Shown one piece after another: positions 55,900-64,000 of a stretch of DNA of 64,000 nt. The position numbers were made by a program, and so were the translations under genes. Position 1 is the stretch's first letter. The number at the start of each line of letters is the position of its first letter. A model generated the notes under the pieces. The model had not been told where the DNA came from, made no database searches, and worked only from the letters and a program-made list of their open reading frames with translations. Origin of the DNA: Cylicocyclus nassatus (Eukaryota > Nematoda > Chromadorea > Rhabditida > Strongylidae); the NCBI GenBank assembly GCA_958299035.1, contig CATQJL010000001.1, forward strand, positions 1,178,001-1,242,000, written 5' to 3'.

Positions 55900-57840
55900 C
55901 TAACCGGGTGACAAGCCATGGAGACTGCTTCATGCTCTGCACCTACAACGCCAGGACATTCTCCACAAACGCCGATCTCCACGCTCTTCCCGACCCTACA
56001 GAGCACCTCAAGTACCACGTCATCGCTCTGCAGGAGACGAAGTCCAGGAAGAAGGACGTGAGACAGATGAGTGATGGGACCCTCATCGTGGTGAAAAAGT
56101 TCCATCACGAAGCGTTGGAGGTGTTGGTTTTGTCGTCCACCCATCTATCGTCCATCTTGTCGATTCTCTTGAGATCCTATCACCAATCACCTCGACTAGC
56201 CATTCTACGACTACGACTTCCACGTCAAAAGACCATCAGCATCATCAATTGCTACTCGCCAACATCAGCAGTGACAATTTGGAACTAGATACTTTCTATG
56301 AAGACATGGAAGAGATCGTTGTTGTAGACAAGTTCAGCGCCATCGGGATGCCACCCAAAGCGCTGTCTATCAATCTATTGTATATCGGACTCATGCCCGT
56401 TCAAGAAGTTGCTGAGGAGAGGAACACGCCAGCAGCGCGAGCGGACGCAAATCAGAAACGCCTTCTTGCGCAAACGAAACAAACTTTGCGTAATGTATCC
56501 ATACAAATATCCATTGTCTTTCTCTTCTGATCTCGAGTGTTTTTGTACTTATATGCACATTCAGTAATCACGTCAATAAGAAGTCAGATAGGGGAATTAA
56601 GATCATTTTCGTTAGGAAATGCTGGGAATGGCCAATTCGTTCTAATTATCAGTCTCGTTCCAACCATGCTTATTAACTTCATAGAAATCACAGTTTGACT
56701 TTCCCGCCTGTGCGGACCGTGTATAACGATGGAAGGCGTCTTAACAGCGAACAGGAGTTTGATAATTACTACCCCGGAAGAGAAATGCAGGATTGTGGTT
56801 TGGATATAGGCTTCGCAACGAAGACAACGTCTTGTTGGGGCTTCTCTCCGCCGCACGATTTTTCCATGAAAACTCAACTTTTATGAAAGAACATCGCTGA
56901 TGGACATGGGAATCGCCCAACGGAACTACTCACGCGGAGATCACCACCACATTTTTACCAACCAAAGATGGAGCTTGCTTGATGTCTCAGTAGTTCCATC
57001 CTTCTGCAATGGCATCGATTACCGCCTCCTTCGAGCGAAGATAGGTTCTAGACCAAAGCTGGGTCTGTTACAGTGCCGCAAAAAGAAAGAAAGTCGTTTA
57101 TGACGGCAACACGTTAGAAGAGCTTATAATGAGTTGTGACTGGCCCATCGAGGGGGACCCAACGTACGACTATGACCGGCTTTTGAAAGGATTGCGAACC
57201 TGCGAAGAATGCGTCTCTCTGAATTGCCGAAGGGACCTCTGTAAATATTACGTACCGCTGGCTGTGTACTGAACGAAGACGGAACCCAAACTTCTTCCCA
57301 ATCCAAACTATCGCGAAGAACTTCTACGCCAACCTCCTCCGTTCATCAACACTCGTGCAGATGCCCGTTGTTCCCACTGGAAAAGTACCATCAAGGATTC
57401 TACCTGCTGAAATGCGTATCGCGATACAAACCATGATCCACGGCTTCAGGACCAGACCATCTTTCCGTCGAATTACTGCGAGCCGGAGGACAACGTCTAC
57501 ACAAGATTTTAGCGTCGCATTTAACATCTTACCTTTGGAAGGAAAGGATTCCCGATCAATGGAAAACATCAAGGAAAGTCCTTCTCTGTGGAAGTGCGCA
57601 CGGGAGGATTTTAAAGAGTCTACAAAACTATCGTCCAATATGCTGAGTGTGCTGTAAAAGCTTTTCAAAGACTACCTCGCTTACATGTTTAGGACACTGG
57701 ATGAAGCACGGCCCAAGAACAAGCTGATTTCGCAAAGGACTCAGCGGTATGGATCACATGCTGCGCTTGTAGCTTACATCATAACCAATACGGTGGCAAA
57801 AGAGTGCGCCACAATGAGTGAGAATAAAGTTGTTGGATGA
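55900..57840 (+). pseudogene. Decayed RTE-type LINE, endonuclease and partial RT
   Basis: The endonuclease start is at 55,908-56,090 (MLCTYNARTFSTNADL, HVIALQETKSR), then NCYSPTSA near 56,248. The LLDVSVVPSFCNGIDYRLLR block (matching [20 protein letters not shown] of the intact copy) is near 56,977-57,037. RT traces to about 57,740 include AYMFRTLDEARPKNK, the same block that opens the window at position 1. Frames change repeatedly and the GDFN region is lost. Position 56,330-56,870 looks replaced by unrelated sequence. Confidence 0.8.
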
Positions 57841-57969
57841 GTTGCAAAACTTAGTTTCCAGCATAATAAGTTTCAGAAAATTAAAAAGAAATATTTCAAC
57901 TATTTACAAGTATGAACAAGCCACTGGCATATTTTTTTAACTTATAATAATGGGCTAAGGTTGTTTACA

Positions 57970-58012
57970 TGTTTTTGTGTGTGTGTATGTGTGTATGTCT
58001 GTGTGTCTGCCT
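57970..58012. repeat. GT-rich microsatellite
   Basis: A TGTGTGTGTATGTGTGTATG-type run. It makes two overlapping ORFs open by chance. Confidence 0.7.
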
Positions 58013-58588
58013 GTAACGAAATTCGTAGAGCGTGTTCCAGCCAATGTCCTAAGCCCAAATTTAGCACATCGCGCGACCAACATAAGAGCCTACCGTGCAG
58101 AATCACGAGTGGTTTTGTTGGTTGGATCTTTCAGAAACTGCGCGTCAAACGGAACCACTTGGGTTCTGGCCAGCAAAATTGCTTCCGTATCACCACTTTT
58201 TGCAAAGTCGGTGATGTGTTTGGTATGCTGATGTGCAAGCCTTGGACTTAAGTTCAAAAAAGTAAACAAAAGTTCACTACTTCAGGAGAACGACGCCAAA
58301 ACGAAATGGTTGCGTAAATGATTAATTTGCTGTGGTTTTACTCGAGCATTCGAGAAAAATTTTGCACAGAGATGTAGCTCACGTTGCCTACTGTCCTTAT
58401 GGTAGCTACCAAGCCAGAAAGAGTCCAAGAACCTATTCAATTTGTATTTGTTCTTCTGCGAAAAGTTTCATCCTCGCGAAATCACCGATCTCACATGAAA
58501 AAGCATTTTAAATGGGTAGTTGTTTACATTTTACTCGCGATAATCGGCACTGCGCGGTGAGTTTCATTGCCACCTTTAGTCAAGAATG

Positions 58589-58799
58589 ATCTAAGTAACT
58601 CTAAAATTTTTGCATATCGTTTCGGAGGAAGGGATGATCCTCCCCTCGCCCTCTAGTGGTATGTCAGTGGCGTGCTGAGGGGGAGGAGGGGGAAGGAGGG
58701 GTGCCATTTTTGAAAGTCACTTATATGAGTTACCAGTGCGAGCCTCTGCGAAGCAGAGGTGACGCAAACGATATGCAAAAATTTTAGAGTTACTTAGAT
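58589..58799. mobile_element. Hairpin MITE with 34-bp perfect arms
   Basis: ATCTAAGTAACTCTAAAATT TTTGCATATCGTTT and its exact inverse bound 211 bp that include purine-rich GGGGGAGGAGGGGGAAGGAG. No coding. Superfamily unknown. Confidence 0.65.
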
Positions 58800-59076
58800 G
58801 ACTCAAAAATGCGCAAGTGATTTGTTTATATGTAAATGGAAATGGGAAAAGTTTATGAAATTTTTCAGAAAAAGTTTCAGAACAACTAACAAAACAAGCT
58901 TTGTGAGAAAATTCCATGGGTTGTGTGGCGGCAGGACAATCTAAACTACTATTTGAAAAATTGATGAGAGTGTCATCACGCTAATATTGAAGACCTCCGT
59001 TGCAACATTGCTGAAATGCGGCTCATTTGCAACATTTTAGAAAAGCGATACCTAAAACAAAATTTGGTTCAACTCG

Positions 59077-60199
59077 GGGAACGGAACTTACCTACCCGAG
59101 ATATTCTCGCACCTCGTGGGTGTGTATCTGCGGGGTATAATTAGGCATAGCGAGCTCGCTGATTCCAGATGCTCCTTAGAATACAGCGCTAAGCTAAGCC
59201 CCGCCCACACATTGCACCTTTTTGGCATAGAACCAAGACATGTCAGAAAACCTGGTAATACCTGAGGACATCGAGGCTGGCTCAGCGCCAGATGTGGTAA
59301 AAGAGGGCTGTGAGGCTCAAAATGGAGCCAGTGGAAAGAAAAAGAGATGGTTGTCATCAGGAGGATAAGGGAAATCTGAATATGAAAGTGGATTAGAAAT
59401 TCTCAATTTTATGCAAAAAAACCCATAAACCCAAAAACACGAAATCATTCGACTGGTTGAAAAATTGTTATAGATTACAAGGATCAGGTAGATCCAAAAT
59501 GCTGAACTTCACCTTCTGAGTACGATAAAAATACAGCAAATTATCTCTAATTCGCAACAAAAAGATCGTAAAAGAGTGGACTCAGTCAAACAGTAAATTT
59601 TCTGCTACAGTATGCGATATTACGCAATTTCAAGAAAATATTGAAGAGATGTTGACAGTGATGACAGCAACCGAAAAAATCGTGCTAAACTTAAAGGAAG
59701 TAATTTTTTGCGAAATAATCACATTTGTTCTGCTCTAACCAGTAAACTGGGAATTTTTGCGAGAAAAGAACGTGAGCTATAGTAAACAACAAGTTTTTCT
59801 CGTTAACAAACGACCAATTTTTAAAAATTTTTCGACCAATTTTTTTTGTTTTTATTTTTTTTGGTCAAAGCTAAAAGTCGATTCACCAAAGCATTCGGCT
59901 GTGTAAGAAAAGAAAGCGCAAAACCGATAGCATATTGAAAAAAAAGCGCCTCAGAAAACCTCTAAGTCAGTATTTTCATCGAGTTTGAGCACATATTGTT
60001 GCTGAACATCAGTTTTGTGATTCTATTGAATTCCCGGTTTCATGATTGATGGATGCATTTCGAAAGCATCGATGGATGGGGCGGGGCTTAGAATACATAC
60101 AGACTAGGCTCTGTACACTATGCTAATTGCGTATCTGACTGCTCATTATACCTAAGGTACGCTGCGGCAAGTTTTTCGGGTAGGTAAGTTCCCGCACCC
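59077..60199. mobile_element. 1.1-kb inverted-repeat element with 10-bp duplication (Mutator-like)
   Basis: GTTCAACTCG lies directly on both sides (59,067-59,076 and 60,200-60,209). Inside are GGGAACGGAACTTACCTACC at the left and GGTAGGTAAGTTCCCGCACCC at the right, as terminal inverted repeats. A subterminal pair GCTAAGCCCCGCCC / GGGCGGGGCTTAG is also inverted. A 10-bp duplication suggests MULE-type transposition. No transposase is present. Confidence 0.65.
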
Positions 60200-60209
60200 G
60201 TTCAACTCG

Positions 60210-62585
60210 TGTTATGTACTTCCGCATGTGCGCCGATCGAAGCTAACCTGAATGGTGAAGATGTCATCGAGATTCAATTACCCGAAATGAGGTACTTTTT
60301 AGGCGATTATGGGTCAAATGGTTTTCAAAGAAAGGCCTTTGGAGGACCCTTTACTTGCACGCGGAAAGCCTGTGAGCATGCGACTATGCTAATAAAGAAC
60401 AGCAATTTAAGCGTTTGTTTAAAAGCGGCCAGCACTTTTGAATCAGCAAGCAGGCCGCAAAAAATCAACGGCCTAATCTTCCGCTGCGCGCTTGTTTAAA
60501 GAACACAAACCGCCAGGTTAGCACAAGGTGGCTTTGGCAACTTTTTAGAAGCGAATTCTTTGCTAATTTCGTAACCAAAATACAACATTTCCTATGATAC
60601 GCTTATAAAAAAACAAACACGCATAACCGAAGAGAAACAGATCATAGAATACAGAACACATCAAAGAGAAGATGCAAAACCCAATGATGTTTGTGTTCTC
60701 CGAGTTGGCGGCATGCTGTGTACTGCGCGCACCACCGCACTTAAAGCAGGATTGCCGCCACCTTTTAGAAACTTTGAGGGCAGTAATTAGGCGGGAGGAG
60801 TTTGGAGGGAGGTACGAAACTCTTCCCTTCTTTGTAGGCGGATGTAGATTCAATATATGCGCATGAAAAATATGTGAACAGAGGAATTTTAAATTGTTGG
60901 AAATTGTTGGTTTTGCAGAGAATGGAAGAGTAGGGCAGTGACAAATTCCCAAAATAAAGAGATAGAATAAAAGAGAGGGAAGGGGTATGAAAGTATATCT
61001 TGTATAATACGAAAATCTGTTTGCCAAGAGGTAGGACTGCAGAAATTTGTTGAAATGATAAGCGTAAATTTGTCACCTCCTGAAAGTGTTTTCTCGCTTA
61101 ATTTCATATGAAAAACCGATGTTGTATTGCTTTGCGTAATCGATTAAATACTGAAAATTACCATTTCTGAGACTCCGATTTTGCACAAAGGAATTGACAA
61201 TTTTTTTATATACATCGTACTAAGTCAACATCCTCTTTACGGGCTTCGCTGCGGATTCCGCATGAACGCCATCTCCTTTTCGCTTCCCATACGATACCCA
61301 GCTTGCTCCATAAGCTACCTCTGCCGAGCCCTGATAACGGCTTACGAGCAAATGTCTAAGAACTACGCAAGAAGATTTCTACCATTCTTCAAAATCTTCC
61401 AAACACGTACCCCATCAATCATCATATTTTTTATCACTTTGGATTTTTCAAAGGTAAAGGTCCCAACGCAGAACAGGAAGTTAAAAACGCCTTTTGAGCT
61501 TTGTTGGTTTCGAAACCGTTGAGAAAGTATGAATCGAAAGATCGAGTAACAAGATGCAGTGAACGGAACGATGCTAATTTGGTTGCAAATTTTGACTTTT
61601 TTATTATTAAGAGTGTTGTGTTAGCTTAGAGTTTAGAGTAAAAAATAGAAAAATCCTAATTTGTATTTATAAAACCCGAACACCGTGGTTTTGTTTTCTA
61701 GGATGTTTGTGGTTTATAGACTTCTTTGTCTATGAACAAAAGAGGCTGGATTTTTTCTTACAAATAAGAAGAAGCGCAAAAGACAGGCTACTTTTTCCGA
61801 ATCGCAGAGTCCTTTTAGAAAAATGAAGCTTATCATGTTGGAAGATGCGACCAAAGATTAACAATAGAAGTTTGCGGAAAGAAGAGGCACATTTATCCTC
61901 TCAGCGGGCATAAAAGGGGAAGAAAATGAAACGCGAGCAGAAGAGGCTTGCTGGAGTCGAAAACTGGTTAGGAGAGAGCCAGACCTCCTTACGTGAAAAC
62001 TTACCGAGAATCGATTCAGACGTAACGTATGAAGCCCTGCTGAAGGGTCAAATTGAAACATTTCCCTCCCTCCCATTTCGTGCTTTTTTCCTGTTGTTTT
62101 TGTTCATTTTGGCTTTGAGGACGTTGCTGTTTGTTTTGCCATATGGATAAAATTTCTTTTTTCAATATGTTCAAGTGCCCAGTCATCGAGGCTAAAGCCC
62201 CAGTAAACCACTAGACACCAGCCCTCAGTTACATGAAGGCTGAGCTAACGCCTTGATTATGGCGGATTACGAGCTGATTGATTGATGCGGTGCAGAACCA
62301 GCAACTAAGGCCACACAGGTCGACAAAGTGTGAGAGCGTTAGATCACTAGAGTGAGTAATCGATTCAATCTTTACTAATTCAAGCATTCAGCACTTAAGG
62401 AAGCGCTTCTCTTGATTGATATTCCATTTTCTTTTCGATTTCCTTGTCGCATATCGCATTTCATCGTCGTGTTGAGTGAAAATTTGTGGAAAAAAAGTGT
62501 TGTTATACAAGAGTGTTTACAGATAAGAGCGAGTGTTTACAGATAAGAGCTTTTTCACCGAAATGGAAGCAAAAGAAAACTAGGA
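60210..62585. other. No recognisable gene
   Basis: Several ORFs of 60-150 codons overlap on both strands without family features. A short direct duplication (GAGTGTTTACAGATAAGAGC, twice near 62,510-62,550) is present. Confidence 0.45.
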
Positions 62586-62589
62586 AAGA

Positions 62590-63280
62590 ATGAGCCAGGT
62601 GAGAGAGCTTGAGAATTCGACATGATAGAGCCTACAGCTTATCACATTGGGGGTGCTGCTACCAAAAGTGGCCAGCAGACACCTTAGCGAGACCAGAACA
62701 GCGGTCAGGTACAGAGGGTCGCTAGAAGAAGAGCTAATTAGTAAAATAGCTAGTACTGTAGGCCAGTTAGACAACCTAGTAGTCCAGGTCAAAATGAGCC
62801 CTAGAAGTCGAGTAGGGGGCTTGACGGAAAATGTAAATGCAACTATTGGAAGAGATCAATTGCAGGAAAGCGTTCATAACGAACAACTACCGGAGAAACT
62901 GGTACAAGAAAGAAAAGAAGCTGAAGACGGACAGATACAAGGTGAGAGCATCTCAACATTCTTTTCAAGGGACGCATTAATGAAATCGTTCAGATGTTGA
63001 ATTCGAGGAGGCCGCCTAAACAAACAAAGCCAAAGATTGGTCCGACGTACGCGCAGCCCTGGGGGCCATTGCTGGAAAAGAACGTCAGCGAATGCTCGCT
63101 ATGTCAAGGTACTCAGAAACGACTGTTGAATTACTTTCAAAGTATGAGCCTTGCGGACCCGAGGGGGATCTTCAAAGGAGGCGAAAACGAGTTGGGGTTT
63201 TTGGGGCTTTCATTAGAAAATTTAGAAGAAAGTTCGGCACAATCATACGGGATGAGCAAACACGGTAGCCATTTTAAGCG
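62590..63280 (+). other. Possible gag-like or host coding fragment, frame-shifted
   Basis: The frame 62,647-63,000 encodes a Glu/Arg/Gln-rich, coiled-coil-like stretch (SLEEELISKIASTVGQLDNL). Another frame, 63,022-63,270, encodes WSDVRAALGAIAGKERQRML and then a basic run (LQRRRKRVGVFGAF). Together they suggest one coding region with a shift near 63,000, possibly a retroelement gag. No zinc knuckle is seen and no family is assigned. Confidence 0.3.
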
Positions 63281-63410
63281 ATGAGCATTTAGGCGGGGCA
63301 TGCAAAATCCGTGTACCATATCCCTTCATCAATAAGGCGCCAGGGATTCGAAAGGGTGGTAAAAGGGATGGCCGCGCTGCCAGCCTGCAACTCAACCGCA
63401 GCAAGGCTTA

Positions 63411-63853
63411 CAAGGGAAGGATACTTGGTGACCGTGGCCTTCTGCAATTAAATGTATACCAGTAGATGCGTCTTGGAACGCTGATTCTAAATCTGTGTTC
63501 ATTATCTGCTGTGCGGCTCTCTGAACAAATTTATGAGCTTTTTTCTATATTGATTTTGCAAGATTTAGGCAGTCAGAATCGTCAATATTCAGGCTTTTTG
63601 GACTTTGATTTATCGGAAATAAGCTTTACTTTATTTTGACGCTTTTTCGTAGTGCGTAAGCGAACATTCTAACGATATTAGTGAATCCTGCATCAAAAAC
63701 AGTGCAAATTTTTGTGGCAAGAAATGCCCATAACTTTTTTCGGAAAAGCGCACATCAGATAACGAAAACAGATTTGGAATCAGCGCTTCAAGATGCATTC
63801 AATGGTATACGTTTTATTTCAAAAAGCCACGGTCACCAAGTATCCTTCCTTTG
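63411..63853. mobile_element. CAAGGGAAGG-family MITE with TTA duplication
   Basis: TTA at 63,408-63,410 and 63,854-63,856 flank CAAGGGAAGGATACTTGGTG and CACCAAGTATCCTTCCTTTG. Arms of about 130 bp pair (GCGTCTTGGAACGCTGATTC against GAATCAGCGCTTCAAGATGC). 443 bp, non-coding. The best-preserved member of the family in the window. Confidence 0.8.
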
Positions 63854-64000
63854 TTAGAGCGCTCACAGCCCTAAGAAACCTGCGGTTGAAACGAAAAAAC
63901 GAAATTAAGGAGTGTTTGTAATTTTGTATAGTCTTGAAGGGCTTAGCCAGGAAAGGAACCCTCAATGCAGTATTGAGAAGCGATCCATAGAATGCGCGCA

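Noticed and set aside
60563..61107. Minus-strand ORFs of 72-154 codons with hydrophobic stretches
   Set aside because: Overlapping frames of similar length, no recognisable family, and AT-driven Phe/Leu/Ile content.

Overview
The window looks like repeat-rich intergenic and intronic DNA from a nematode, most likely a strongylid (hookworm-like) worm. That is inferred from one multi-exon patched-related (PTR) gene of the type expanded in nematodes, its short introns with TTTYAG-type acceptors, a splice acceptor 2 bases before the first ATG (as in SL trans-spliced genes), and the RTE-type LINEs. There is no sign of bacterial gene organisation. Most ORFs in the window are chance.

Layout. 1-1.3 kb: decayed RTE reverse transcriptase. 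1.3-13.1 kb: short inverted-repeat (foldback/MITE) elements, a 10-bp minisatellite inside a hairpin element, a large dispersed repeat present as inverted copies, and two TTA/TAA-flanked MITEs. 13.7-17.7 kb: Penelope-like element (PLE) fragments with GIY-YIG endonuclease, in both orientations, plus an RTE 3' tail. 17.7-24.6 kb: mostly nothing recognisable. 24.6-45.2 kb: the PTR gene on the + strand, with at least 22 exons I could join in frame. Its introns hold four mariner-like MITEs, several TTA-type MITEs, a SINE-like tRNA-derived repeat, and a complete RTE element (37,729-40,988, antisense, 981-codon ORF, 13-bp target duplication).

45.2-54.5 kb: a GC-rich LINE-like 5' region, another mariner-type MITE, and a broken PLE on the minus strand whose GIY-YIG domain lies upstream of its RT. 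This is the permuted order known from Naiad-type PLEs. Three copies of an unclassified inverted-repeat family (ends CTCAGATAATCGC) and one TTA-type element have inserted into it, one inside the other. 54.6-64 kb: a second decayed RTE copy, a hairpin MITE, a 1.1-kb element with a 10-bp target duplication (Mutator-like), a possible gag-like or host coding fragment, and a MITE with a clean TTA duplication.

Only the PTR gene and the RTE ORF look functional. The rest is transposon-derived. The most interesting points are the permuted PLE with a continuous basic linker between EN and RT, the intact RTE in a host intron, and the CTCAGATAATCGC family. All coordinates were read by eye. Exon junctions follow GT..AG and reading-phase continuity and have no transcript support.
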